Of a stretch of DNA of 64,000 nucleotides, positions 32,074 through 41,683 are shown in pieces. A program made the position numbers and the translations under genes. This stretch comes from Caprella mutica (Eukaryota > Arthropoda > Malacostraca > Amphipoda > Caprellidae): positions 29,368 through 93,367 of the forward strand of contig CANNZV010002556.1 of NCBI GenBank assembly GCA_947561585.1. Direction: 5' to 3'. The notes beneath the pieces are model-generated. The model saw only the letters and a program-made list of their open reading frames with translations, searched no databases and was not told the origin of the DNA. How positions within the stretch are numbered: position 1 is the stretch's first letter; each line of letters begins with the position of its first letter.

Positions 32074-33465
32074 GGTTATGGGCCCAGCAGACGATTGTAT
32101 TTCGATGGGGATGATGAGAAATATGAGTTGTGGGAAATTAAATTCACATCGTACCTCCGCCTGCAAAATCTACACAAGGCTTTGGCAGACGACTATGCGG
32201 AAGCTGATAGTGATGACAAAAATCAGCGCATTTTTGCAGAGTTAGTTCAATTGCTTGATGATAAGAGTTTGTCACTTATCATAAGAGACGCAAAAGACGA
32301 TGGACGAGCATCAGTGAAAATACTGAGAGAGCATTATACAGGGAAAAGTAAACCTAGAATAATAGCTTTGTATACAGAATTAACGACACTAAAGAAAGCT
32401 GACAATGAGAGTGCTACGGACTACCTGATTAGAGCGGACAAGGCCTCCTCATCTCTGAAAAGCGCTGGTGAGACAATCAGCGATAGTTTACTCGTTGCAA
32501 TGGCGCTTAAGGGATTATCGTCTAGCTATTCGGCGTTTGCAACGGTCGTTACTCAGAAGGATAAGGATATGACTTTCATCGATTTCAAGAATGCATTGAA
32601 GAGCTTCGAAGAAACGGAAAAATCCAGACTGAAGGACACCGTGACAAACGATAACGTCATGAAGACAGAGAGCGTTAAATTGAATAACGTTGTTTGCTAT
32701 TCTTGTGGTAAGAGTGGACACAAGAAATATCAATGTAAGGCAAATTCAAATGTTAGTGTTAGAAAACCTAATAATTTTCAAAATAATAAATGGTGCTCCA
32801 TTTGTCGTATTAAGTCTCATAATACAAATGATTGTAGGAGAAATGCATCATCCAAAATGATGGCATGTAATGAAGACAATGATTTTGTTATGAAAACTGT
32901 TACTTATGAAGGGATTAATAATATTAATTCTAATGGTAATTTAAGTTCTAGGGATAATTCTTTGCTTGTTGACTGTGGTGCCACGTCACATATGATTAAA
33001 GATAAGGATAACTTTATAAATTTTTATCCAGATTTCAATCCTAAGAATCATTACATTGAATTAGCGGACGGAAGTAGGGATAATGATTTAGTAGTAGGTA
33101 AGGGAGATGCTAAAGTAACCATTTCCGATGTTGACGGTATTGAGCGTGAATTAATTTTGAAGAACGCATTATGCGTACCTTCTTACCCACAGAATATATT
33201 TTCTGTGCATGCCGCAACTGAGAAAGGTGCTTCCTTTACTTTTGAAAATGATAAGGCTGAATTAACGGCCCCTAATGGCACAATGTTCAATATTGCTAAT
33301 GAAGGTAAATTATACTACTTGTACAACATCAGGAACGGTGAAAATACATCTAGATCATTAGAATATTGGCATAAAACTATGGGACATTGTAATAATAATG
33401 ATCTTCTGAAAACTGAAAAGGTTGTTGATGGTATGCAAATTGATAGTAAGGCAACATATGATTGA
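32053..33465 (+). CDS. gag: copia Gag, protease and start of integrase
   Basis: 470 codons from ATG 32053, which lies inside the LTR, to TGA 33463-33465. The Gag region includes LYFDGDDEKYELWEIKF, the usual UBN2-like start, and a CCHC knuckle CYSCGKSGHKKYQC. A second, atypical cysteine cluster (WCSICRIKSHNTNDC) follows. The protease motif is LVDCGATSHMIKD, and the GAG-pre-integrase region begins at EYWHKTMGHCNNND. The TGA falls where this family has the first cysteine of the C-x2-C pair. The frame continues after it without shift, so one nonsense change separates this from a single long polyprotein. Confidence 0.9.
   Translation: MTATNSTGYGPSRRLYFDGDDEKYELWEIKFTSYLRLQNLHKALADDYAEADSDDKNQRIFAELVQLLDDKSLSLIIRDAKDDGRASVKILREHYTGKSKPRIIALYTELTTLKKADNESATDYLIRADKASSSLKSAGETISDSLLVAMALKGLSSSYSAFATVVTQKDKDMTFIDFKNALKSFEETEKSRLKDTVTNDNVMKTESVKLNNVVCYSCGKSGHKKYQCKANSNVSVRKPNNFQNNKWCSICRIKSHNTNDCRRNASSKMMACNEDNDFVMKTVTYEGINNINSNGNLSSRDNSLLVDCGATSHMIKDKDNFINFYPDFNPKNHYIELADGSRDNDLVVGKGDAKVTISDVDGIERELILKNALCVPSYPQNIFSVHAATEKGASFTFENDKAELTAPNGTMFNIANEGKLYYLYNIRNGENTSRSLEYWHKTMGHCNNNDLLKTEKVVDGMQIDSKATYD
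32074..32087 (+). other. copia primer-binding site (internal initiator tRNA-Met)
   Basis: GGTTATGGGCCCAG immediately follows the LTR. It complements the anticodon stem-loop of initiator tRNA-Met, not the tRNA 3' end; Drosophila copia is known to use such a half-tRNA primer. Here the site also encodes codons 8-12 of gag. Confidence 0.85.
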
Positions 33466-35961
33466 GAAACATGTATTAAAGGTAAAATGACTCAAGAATT
33501 TAATCGTAACCCAGATAGGAAAGCAGGTAGAATATTAGATTTAGTCCATTGTGATTTAACAGGAAATATTAGCCCTGTAGGAAAAGGGGGATATAAATAT
33601 GGTATTTCTTTTGTTGATGATTACTCTGGAGCTATTCATTTGTACCTTCTTAAGAATAAGAATGATTCTTCTAGGGCTCTTGAGACATTTCTATCAGATG
33701 TTGCTCCTTTTGGTACCGTAAAATGCTTGAGGTCAGACAATGGGACTGAATTTACAGGTGGAGAGTTCGAGTCCGTGTTGCGTAGGAACTGCATAAAACA
33801 TGAGTTTTCAGCACCTCATTCCCCACACCAGAATGGAACAGTTGAGAGATCGTGGAGAACTGTTTTCGAAACGGCTAGATGCTTAATAATTGAAGCTGAT
33901 CTACCTAAATCACTTTGGCCATATGCTGCAAAGTATGCTGTTTATGCACGAAATAGATGCTTCAACCGTAGACTTGGTATGACACCTTACGAAGCATTTA
34001 CGTCTAGAAAGCCAAACTTATGCAAGATGCATGTATTTGGAGAGAAATGTTTCGCATATGTTCAAGAAAAGAAGAAATTAGACGATAGGAGCTCAGAAGG
34101 GGTGTTTGTTGGTTTTGATACAAGAAGCCCTGCCTATCAAGTCTACTTTCCTGAAACAAGTACGATTAAGAAAATTCGGTGTGTACAATTTCTTAACGTA
34201 AAATCAAGATCAGAACACCAAGTTGAAAGTGATGAACCAGAAGAACCGATGATAATCGACACAAATACAAGAGATGAACCACCACAGATACCTGACGATA
34301 CTCCAAATGTGGAAGAACGTCGATATCCTGAACGAAACCGGAGACCTCCCAATCGTTACAGTAATAGTGACTATGTCAATTATTCAGTTGACTACTGCTA
34401 TAGAGTATCCAACATTCCACGCAACTACAAAGAAGCTGTATCATCTGATGAGAATGAACAATGGGTACGTGCTATGGATGAGGAACTTGATGCTCTGAAG
34501 GAAAGTGACACGTACGACTGTGTTTCACTTCCTGCAGGTAAAAGGATAATAGGAAGCAGATGGGTATACTCTGTAAAGTTGGGAACAAACGACGAAGAGA
34601 AGTTCAAGGCACGGTTAGTAGCAAAAGGTTACTCTCAGACGGAAGGAATTGACTATGAAGAAACCTTTTCGCCGACAGCCAAGATGACTTCTATTAGGGT
34701 ACTTCTTCAATTGGCAGTGCAGAACGATTATAAATTGCATCAATTAGATGTGAAAGCTGCGTACCTCAATGCAAATCTGGACGCAGAGATCTATTTGGAA
34801 CAGCCTGAGGGATGTTCAACTTCAACCATGAGTAAAGATGGACACAAGATCTGTTGGAAACTTAAGAAATCCTTATACGGATTGAGGCAGAGTGGTAGGA
34901 ACTGGAACAGCATGTTTCATGCTTTTCTAACTGCTCAGGGGCTCGAACAATCCAATTCAGACCATTGTGTGTACACCAAGCATAACGGTAACCTAGTTGT
35001 TATTATCATTATTTGGGTAGATGATATTGTTATTGCCTCAAATGATGACCAAATGATTGTTAGCATTAAGGATTCACTTAAGAAGACATTCAAAATGAAG
35101 GACTTGGGTCAAATATCAAATTTCCTAGGAATAGATTTCGAAATGTCTGAAGGTAAAATTAAGATTAACCAATCTAGATCTATTGATAAAATGTTGAAAA
35201 GATTTGAAATGCAAGACTGTAAAGTAAAACTGATCCCATGTGATCCTAGTGTTGCTAATATGACTGATCATGACTCTCAGGAATTAGAAAATCCCAGGAT
35301 TTACAGAGAGATTATAGGTAGCTTAATTTATGTAATGACATGTACTAGGCCTGATTTGTGTTATGTCGTGTCTAAGCTATCTCAATTCATGCAGAAACCC
35401 ACCAATGCTCACTTAAATGTTGCCAAACACGTATTGAGATACCTTAAAGGCACTATTGATTATAATTTAGAATTTTGTAAGTCAAAAGAGCTAAATTTGT
35501 ACGGTTACTGTGATTCTGACTGGGCATCATCTGAGGACAGGAAGAGCATTTCTGGCTATTGTTTCAAGTTAAGTGATGAGGGACCTTTGATCTCTTGGAA
35601 AAGTAAGAAACAAAATAGCGTTGCTCTGTCCTCATGTGAAGCTGAGTATGTTGCCATGGCTGTTGCTGTACAGGAAATAAAGTTCATGAATCAACTGCTC
35701 TTAGACATGAGTGTTCAAACTAAAAAGCCGACAAATTTGTTTGTAGACAACCAGGGAGCTATTGCTCTGGCGAAAAATCCTGTACATCATCAGCGATGTA
35801 AACACATTGATATTAAATACCACTTCATTAGACATGAAATTGAAGAGGGTAATATTTGCCTCACCTATGTACCAACTGAAGAAAATGTAGCTGACATTTT
35901 CACTAAGCCTCTTCCAAGGCCCAAACTATCTAAACTACTTAAGAATGTAGGACTCATCTAA
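33466..35961 (+). CDS. pol: copia integrase, reverse transcriptase, RNase H
   Basis: Same frame as the preceding segment; the first ATG is at 33487, but the frame is open from the TGA. Integrase core: ILDLVHCDLTG, CLRSDNGTEFTGGEF and SPHQNGTVERSWRTVFETAR (D, D, E). RT: RWVYSVKLG, ARLVAKGYSQ, HQLDVKAAYLNANL, KSLYGLRQSGRNWN and the catalytic IIWVDDIVIAS. RNase H: YGYCDSDWASSEDRKSISGY, LSSCEAEYVAMAVAV and LFVDNQGAIALAKNPVHH. The end FTKPLPRPKLSKLLKNVGLI is the standard Ty1/copia terminus. All catalytic residues that I can identify are kept. Confidence 0.92.
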   Translation, partial: ETCIKGKMTQEFNRNPDRKAGRILDLVHCDLTGNISPVGKGGYKYGISFVDDYSGAIHLYLLKNKNDSSRALETFLSDVAPFGTVKCLRSDNGTEFTGGEFESVLRRNCIKHEFSAPHSPHQNGTVERSWRTVFETARCLIIEADLPKSLWPYAAKYAVYARNRCFNRRLGMTPYEAFTSRKPNLCKMHVFGEKCFAYVQEKKKLDDRSSEGVFVGFDTRSPAYQVYFPETSTIKKIRCVQFLNVKSRSEHQVESDEPEEPMIIDTNTRDEPPQIPDDTPNVEERRYPERNRRPPNRYSNSDYVNYSVDYCYRVSNIPRNYKEAVSSDENEQWVRAMDEELDALKESDTYDCVSLPAGKRIIGSRWVYSVKLGTNDEEKFKARLVAKGYSQTEGIDYEETFSPTAKMTSIRVLLQLAVQNDYKLHQLDVKAAYLNANLDAEIYLEQPEGCSTSTMSKDGHKICWKLKKSLYGLRQSGRNWNSMFHAFLTAQGLEQSNSDHCVYTKHNGNLVVIIIIWVDDIVIASNDDQMIVSIKDSLKKTFKMKDLGQISNFLGIDFEMSEGKIKINQSRSIDKMLKRFEMQDCKVKLIPCDPSVANMTDHDSQELENPRIYREIIGSLIYVMTCTRPDLCYVVSKLSQFMQKPTNAHLNVAKHVLRYLKGTIDYNLEFCKSKELNLYGYCDSDWASSEDRKSISGYCFKLSDEGPLISWKSKKQNSVALSSCEAEYVAMAVAVQEIKFMNQLLLDMSVQTKKPTNLFVDNQGAIALAKNPVHHQRCKHIDIKYHFIRHEIEEGNICLTYVPTEENVADIFTKPLPRPKLSKLLKNVGLI

Positions 35962-35980
35962 ATATTAGAAATTTAAGTTT

Positions 35981-35989
35981 AAGGAAGGG
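35981..35989 (+). other. copia polypurine tract
   Basis: AAGGAAGGG directly precedes the 3' LTR, the plus-strand primer position. Confidence 0.8.
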
Positions 35990-36395
35990 TGTTGAAGTAA
36001 ACTTACTGCATCTATTTAATGTACCTACTGTCTAATGTATACACCTACAATGGAATGTTATATATGTATTATACATATTCGTTTGTGTTCAGTTAGTCTA
36101 TATGAATAGACTAACTATTACGTTTATTATTTCTTGTTACCATTACGGAGTAAAGCGCCACCTAGCGGCCAGTCTCAGTTATGATATATAACTTAATTAA
36201 GGATGTACCATTGCTTTTATTATGTACTATGTAGTTGCGCACTGTTCTGTTGCTTAGTGTTTCCCTAGCTCTCACGGAGGGATGTTGTGTGTGTTCCAAT
36301 AAAGTACTGGCTGTTACTAACTGTTTCATTCCAACCATATTCTCATTATATCGAATACAATCAATTACGCAATTATGACTGCTACAAACTCAACA
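35990..36395 (+). repeat. copia 3' LTR
   Basis: Uninterrupted 406-bp copy, TGTTGAAG to CTCAACA. It also carries the ATG that starts gag in the 5' copy (here at 36375), which would start a short frame into flanking DNA. Confidence 0.95.
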
Positions 36396-36400
36396 CACCA

Positions 36401-36534
36401 CCTCATCAGTTGAAAGCACAATTGCTACTGAGAGACAGTGAGCGTGCGTCGCTGCATGCGTCTTGAAATATCAGACATGTCTTGATCGAAGTGGGCCCAG
36501 CTTTTGCAGCGTGTGGGTGACCATTTAGAGCTGT
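36401..36534 (-). promoter_or_regulatory. Presumed MADF gene 5' flank inside the PIF element
   Basis: The only non-terminal PIF DNA beyond the copia insertion. Before that insertion it lay between the right terminal repeat and the MADF start codon, 26 bp from it, so it should hold the promoter and 5' untranslated region. No TATA box was recognised. Confidence 0.4.
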
Positions 36535-36592
36535 AATGGGGATGCGTCGCCGCGTGCGGCGCCGCATGAAGCATAGTGTAAATGGGCCTTAA

Positions 36593-36812
36593 GATAGACC
36601 CTCAACTCCATGTTATAAAATACAGAGCATGTTTGCACTGACGTCAGCACTCTGACCCAATTTCTAGCCAATCAGCGTTAATGTATACCTCAACTTGGCT
36701 TCGTCAAAGACAATATGCTACCTACATAGGTTTATCTAGCTTTGTATACGTAGTTATGACTATTTTTCGTTAAAAGGGGATAGATTTTATGTAGAATACT
36801 AAATTAAACCAC
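36593..36812 (+). repeat. Left inverted arm of an older element
   Basis: GATAGACCCTCAACTCCATG, AATCAGCGTTAATGTATACC and TATACGTAGTTATGACTATT appear in order and recur, complemented and in reverse order, at 42962-43196. The PIF element is inserted at the outer end of this arm. The two arms enclose about 6.1 kb of mixed, later insertions. Confidence 0.75.
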
Positions 36813-36841
36813 TTATTCGATCTTGTAAACTTGATTAGTAA

Positions 36842-37479
36842 TAGAGTAATTAGTTCTCTGATCCCTAATCAGTAGAGGATATTTATGGTACACGGAAAAC
36901 TGGCAGTCATTTACTGGCAATTTAAAGAATTTAGTCAATAATAGCATTTTAATTTATAATTAAACGTTAAAGGAGTTAAGGAACATTCATTTTTACTTAG
37001 TATACAAAACAACAAAAATAATAGTTAAATGTAGACAATTTATTAGAAAAATTTGTTAATATATAAATGTTGAAGATGTATATGAAATTTATATAGAAAT
37101 TAAAAATTAAAATCTTTCTTAGAAAAGGTTTGAAATTCTAAGAGAAGAAACAAAGAAATATAGAGTAATTAGTTCTCTGATCCCTAATCAGTAGAGGATA
37201 TTTATGGTACACGGAAAACTGGCAGTCATTTACTGGCAATTTAAAGAATTTAGTCAATAATAGCATTTTAATTTATAATTAAACGTTAAAGGAGTTAAGG
37301 AACATTCATTTTTACTCAGTATACAAAACAACAAAAATAATAGTTAAATGTAGACAATTTATTAGAAAAATTTGTTAATATATAAATGTTGAAGATGTAT
37401 ATGAAATTTATATAGAAATTAAAAATTAAAATCTTTCTTAGAAAAGGTTTGAAATTCTAAGAGAAGAAACAAAGAAATA
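36842..37479 (+). repeat. Tandem duplication, two 319-bp copies
   Basis: Copies 36842-37160 and 37161-37479 abut head to tail and differ at about one base (CTTAGTATAC against CTCAGTATAC). AT-rich and non-coding. The near identity means a very recent event or an assembly artefact. Confidence 0.88.
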
Positions 37480-38539
37480 TTAGTATTAGGGACAGAATAC
37501 AATTTCTTTGTTTACACAACGCATCTTTAAATTATCAGTTCATAACGCGCTAACTGTCTAATTTTTTTTAATAATTTGAGAATGGAACAAGCCTTCAAGC
37601 TTAATATTCGCTTGTACTCATTATAAATCAACTTCGATATATGTTTGTGAAATATTTAGAATTTGCAACACATCATCTATGATTATTAAACTGCTATTAC
37701 CTACCAATAGTACCTAAATCTCTGACAATTTCACTCGATCGATATAATAATGGAATATTGTAAAAATGAAAGGGTTGTGCTATTGACATGGAGAATAAAA
37801 ATGTAATTATAATAGATATTGAACATACATATATGTTGATTTAACATACGCTTGATTTATTGTATAATTTAAGATTAATTAATTATATGAATATCTGATT
37901 AACTATCAATCACAAATCAGTACGCGGGGTTTAACGTTTGCTTTTGAACCGATGGCTATATTGCTGACATTAATATAGGAAATTAAAAACAAGGGACTAT
38001 ATACGTAACTTAACATGTTTTTTAAAATATACGTGACAGAGCAAATAAGTATAAAATGGTAATTGTAACTTCCTTATGTGTACTGAAGTTTGGTTAATTG
38101 TGTGTTTAATAAGGTAGCTTTGTTGAAATATAATTTTCATTTGGATATTAAGTAATCCAATATCCATATTTTTATTACTGTAAAAATGAATATCACCTTA
38201 ACGAAGGGCTGACGCCGTTTTTTTAATTAAAATGTTCTTTAAATGTGTATATAACTAAATAATAGAAGTAAAAAATACATAAATTCCCATTAAGTGACTG
38301 GCAGTTTTCCGGACACCGATATTTATATTTCTAATGACTTCACACGGTAAGGTGAAGATTATCTTTCTGTAAATTTCAAGGGGGGGGGGGGGGGGTTCGT
38401 ACGTTAATTATTGTTTGGTGTGACGTATGCTACTGGTCGCTTCTGATTGGTTGTTATTATTCTTGCATGTGCCCTATCAAGTTCAAGTTAGCGTTTATCT
38501 TACTTATATTTTCTCTGTGTGTCTTACTGGCCCTATGAG
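37480..38539. other. No gene; related to the fragment at 61866-62165
   Basis: AT-rich, with a G run at about 38381-38395. The stretch 38320-38515 matches, complemented, the left part of 61866-62165, whose right part matches 36770-36890. So the 61.9-kb fragment looks like an internally deleted relative of 36770-38515. Confidence 0.5.
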
Positions 38540-39175
38540 TCATCGAAATGAAAGAGGACACCAGTGTTCTCTTGGTCCCACGAATCCCTTTCTATTGATA
38601 TTGAATCTAATGAAGACAAAATCAACGTCATGAATCATGCCATAATGTGGTTTATGCATTGCATTTACTCTTCTTCCATTACAGCCAGGATTTTTACAAG
38701 TGCCTCTAGCTTCATGGAGCAATGTTCAATGACCCGTGTCATCTTTTCTGCTGTCCATCTTACTTGTAAACCCTCTAATCTTCTTCTCCTCGAACAATCG
38801 CTGTAGGTTTTCTTCTTATGGTTGACTTCTTTTCTGCTGTATTACATCTTCATTGTCATCATCAATGAATGCATCAATCAGCACCAATTTGAATTCCCCC
38901 ATAGAGATCTGATGCTCGTATGCTACCTTCCGTTTGACTTCCTCTCTTCGCATCCGATTATAACAGTTGACAATGCACATATCCGTTAGATAAATACAAA
39001 CTGATGTAATATTTCTTTTGACCCGAAGTTCTGAAATTTGAACATCATTTGGCTGTGATTGTCGACGCCACTTGTATTCTGGACAATATTATGGAGAGGA
39101 ACGTCATTGTGTACTCTTTATTTGTCAAACCATTTGAGAGCTTCGAGACCTTAGGCTCCGACAGCAGCTGTCTGC
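38540..39175 (-). pseudogene. Dead piggyBac-family transposase, C-terminal part
   Basis: On the minus strand, ITSVCIYLTDMCIVNCYNRM is followed by YEHQISMGEFKLVLIDAFID, which fits the region after the last catalytic Asp of piggyBac transposases. Further on, in shifted frames, CKNPGCNGRRVNAMHKPHY and FNINRKGFVGP resemble the C-terminal cysteine-rich domain with most cysteines lost. The stretch near 39130-39150 (ALKWFDK) fits the preceding conserved block. Several frameshifts and a stop show that it is dead. It is unrelated in sequence to the intact piggyBac at 29.4 kb beyond family motifs. Confidence 0.55.
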
Positions 39176-39183
39176 TCATCTAA

Positions 39184-40352
39184 GGCTGCCTTCACACCAA
39201 AAGCTGTTGAGCAGGCAGGCATTATTTGAGAAACACGGTAATGCATTGGAGCGTTCACACCAAAAGCAGGCGGTTGAGCGGCCAGGCGCGGTTAGCAAAG
39301 CTGCTAGCTGTTGGCTGAGATGCGATCGATTCCTGCTCCTAACCGCTGCTGTGCAGGCTGCCAGATGTGCAATTAGTGTATAAAGAGGCGTCGAAGAGAG
39401 AGGTTGTGAACAATCGCTATGGATATTGAGCAGCTAATATCAAGAAGTATTTGAATGCAAAGCTAACAGGCGTTCAAATTTTTTTTTTCACTGAGAAATG
39501 CTCGCGGAGCCAATTTTCATTGTAAAGTGCCCGAATTTGGAAACTTTTCACCGTGACCGAGGCCGCGCAGACCATTTTCACAGTGAAATTTTTTTCTCTC
39601 GTTCATCTAAACCGAAACATAGCGACTAGAACTATATATCAAACTAATGGAGGAAAATTGGACAGATATTGATATGAAATATCAAGATTTTGATATGAAA
39701 TAAATGAAGTTTTATTTAACTAAATAATTTTTATTTACTTCTGTATGATTGAATCGGTTTTTTTTTTATTTCTGTATATATTTCACAATGATAAATGTAT
39801 TAATATCAATTAAATTCTATTACGTATAGTTTATTTAACTTCTATTTTTTTGTTAGAATGTCTAACTAATATAAATTACCTAAATTATTTAGTGAATCTG
39901 GTCATTGGAATTGTCGAATGTATGTATCACTCACAAAAAGTATCTAGATACACTTACTAATAAGAATTTTCAAGATACAAATACAATATACTCTAATTTA
40001 CCCATAAATAAATTTCTATTTACAACCATATGCAATAGCTTAAACTTTATAAAGAGTTCCAAGTGGAGAAGAATTGCACAAATATGATAAATAATCCAAT
40101 TGACGCTGTAATAAAATACTCTTTTTATCAATGCTTTAATATGATAATAAATCAATAATATGATAATAAATCTATCTAAAATATAAATTTATTTAAAAAA
40201 TATAAAAATGTTCTATTTTACATAATTAACAGAGAAGAAATTCATGGATTCTATAAATAATATTTCTAATTCTAACTAGCTTTTATGAATAGAAAGAGAA
40301 CGACCGCCAGATAAAAACTGCTTCATCAACTGCTTTTGGTGTGAATGCACCC
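39184..40352. mobile_element. Non-autonomous element, TAA duplication
   Basis: Left end GGCTGCCTTCACACCAAAAG, right end complementary to GGGTGCATTCACACCAAAAG; TAA lies on both sides (39181-39183 and 40353-40355). The 3-bp TAA fits PIF/Harbinger, though the ends differ from the other families here. A second copy of TTCACACCAAAAGC lies just inside the left end (about 39254). No gene. Confidence 0.65.
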
Positions 40353-40353
40353 T

Positions 40354-41683
40354 AAGGGCTGATCCACAATATCGCTCCGGTCACGCTCCAGTCACAGTCC
40401 GGTCTCATCCTTGTGCATACACATGTTCGGTCCGGTCACGGTCCGCTCTCGCTCCCGTCCCTTCCGTATCATCTGATTTTGCAGTGATTAATTATCATTG
40501 CACTCAATTGATGGTGAACAGGATGAGAGAAAACAAAAAAGTAGATATTTTGAGTTTATCCTATGCTAAAAGACAGGAAGTGTGAAGGATATCTACTCGT
40601 TGTATTCTCATCTAATATAGATGACAAAACTAAATTTTTCTATTATTTTTGCAGCAATATCGACTGATTTCGCTTCATAATTTGTTGATCTATTGTTAGC
40701 GCAGCTCTCAACCGATAGCGCAACCAACGATTGATTGCTGCACGTTCGAATGATAAAGAATGTATTTAGTTTAAGCATCCAAATGGTATATTTAATAGGG
40801 ATACCATCAACCGATTGTTGCGCGGTCGATTGATATGGATTTCTATAATTTCTACATATATCTAATTGTTACATTTCATAGGGAAATCATCAATCGATTG
40901 ATGGTTACTCTATGAAATATAACAATTTTTTTGTTTAAAAAGGCAATATCTTTCCATTAAAATCAAGACAATTAAATGCATAAATTAAAAAACTCCCTAT
41001 CATTCGAACGCGCAACAATCGATAGATGGTTGCGCCATCGGTCGATGGCTGCAATAACGATTGATCAATAGATTGCGCAGCGAAATCGGTCGATATTTCA
41101 GATCAGTCAAATGCGCGAGACATATACTGTATATATATTTAGTTTAAGCATCTAAATGGTATATTTAATAGGGATACCATCAGCCGATTGTTGCGCGGTC
41201 GATTGATATGGATTTCTATAATTTCTGTATCTAATTGTTTCATTTCATAGGGAAATCATCAATCGATTGATGGTTAATCTATGAAATATAACAATTCTTT
41301 TGTTTAAAAAGGCAATATCTTTCCATTAAAATCAAGACAATTAAATGCATAAATTAAAAAACTCCCTATCATTCGAACGCGCAACAATCGATAGATGGTT
41401 GCGCCATCGGTCGATGGCTGCAATAACGATTGATCATTAGATTGCGCGGCGAAATCGGTCGATATTTCAGATCAGTCAAATGCGCGAGACATATACTGTA
41501 TATGTGTAGTAAAATTCAAGAAAAAGCACGCAAATAATAAAATTGGACCGCGACTGGAGCGTTGCTAATACACACTGGCAGAGCCGCTCCGCTCACGGTC
41601 CGATCGCGCTCTAGTCAAAATATCTTTGGATTGGATCGTGACCGGAGCGTGACCTGACCGGCACTGCCAGTGTGGATGCTCTA
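40354..41683. mobile_element. Non-autonomous element with CCGGTCACGCTCC-type ends
   Basis: The left end AGGGCTGATCCACAATATCG, CTCCGGTCACGCTCC pairs with the complement of the right end (AGAGCATCCACA, GGTCACGCTCCGGTCAC). The match is good but gapped, so boundaries may be off by a few bases, and no clear TSD could be fixed. It starts where the preceding element ends. Interior: a 373-bp tandem duplication. Confidence 0.5.
40763..41502 (+). repeat. Tandem duplication, period 373 bp, rich in CGAT palindromes
   Basis: Copy 1 is 40763-41135 and copy 2 is 41136-41502, with a few differences. Each contains many self-complementary words such as ATCAATCGATTGATGG, GCGCGGTCGATTGAT and CATCGGTCGATGG. Confidence 0.82.

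Larger units (their letters stand above)
28729..36395 (+). mobile_element. Ty1/copia retrotransposon, young, split by piggyBac
   Basis: 406-bp LTRs begin TGTTGAAG and end CTCAACA; they differ at one position (T in the 5' copy near 28820, G in the 3' copy). CACCA is duplicated (28724-28728 and 36396-36400). The 5' LTR is cut by a piggyBac at TTAA, and removing that insert restores exactly 406 bp (211 + 195). Internal parts are the primer-binding site, a Gag-Pol frame with one in-frame TGA, and a purine tract. One difference in 406 bp means a recent insertion. Confidence 0.95.
25307..36589. mobile_element. PIF/Harbinger transposon with a nested copia and piggyBac
   Basis: 55-bp perfect terminal inverted repeats (25307-25361 and 36535-36589) start AGGCCCATTTACAC and are rich in GGCGCCGC/GCGGCGACGC. 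TAA is duplicated at 25304-25306 and 36590-36592. Without the copia insertion the element is about 3.6 kb, a usual size for an autonomous PIF/Harbinger. It encodes both expected proteins, a DDE transposase (plus strand) and a MADF protein (minus strand). It landed in an older repeat whose word AAAGACAATATAAGATAG survives intact at 43190 and 61850. The copia insertion just upstream of the MADF start codon probably separates that gene from its promoter. Confidence 0.92.

Noticed and set aside
12639..33465. Genome-wide recoding of TGA, suggested by three in-frame TGA codons in gag, after env and in copia
   Set aside because: Other genes in the window end normally at TGA (protease, gag-like frames), and only one of the three falls at a conserved residue; separate lesions or leaky stops are simpler.
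38381..38396. Long G run as a possible quadruplex or regulatory signal
   Set aside because: A single homopolymer without further G tracts; also prone to sequencing error.
39184..41683. One large element covering both GGCTGCCTTCACACC and CCGGTCACGCTCC ends
   Set aside because: Each half has its own inverted ends, and the first has a TAA duplication, so two adjacent elements fit better.
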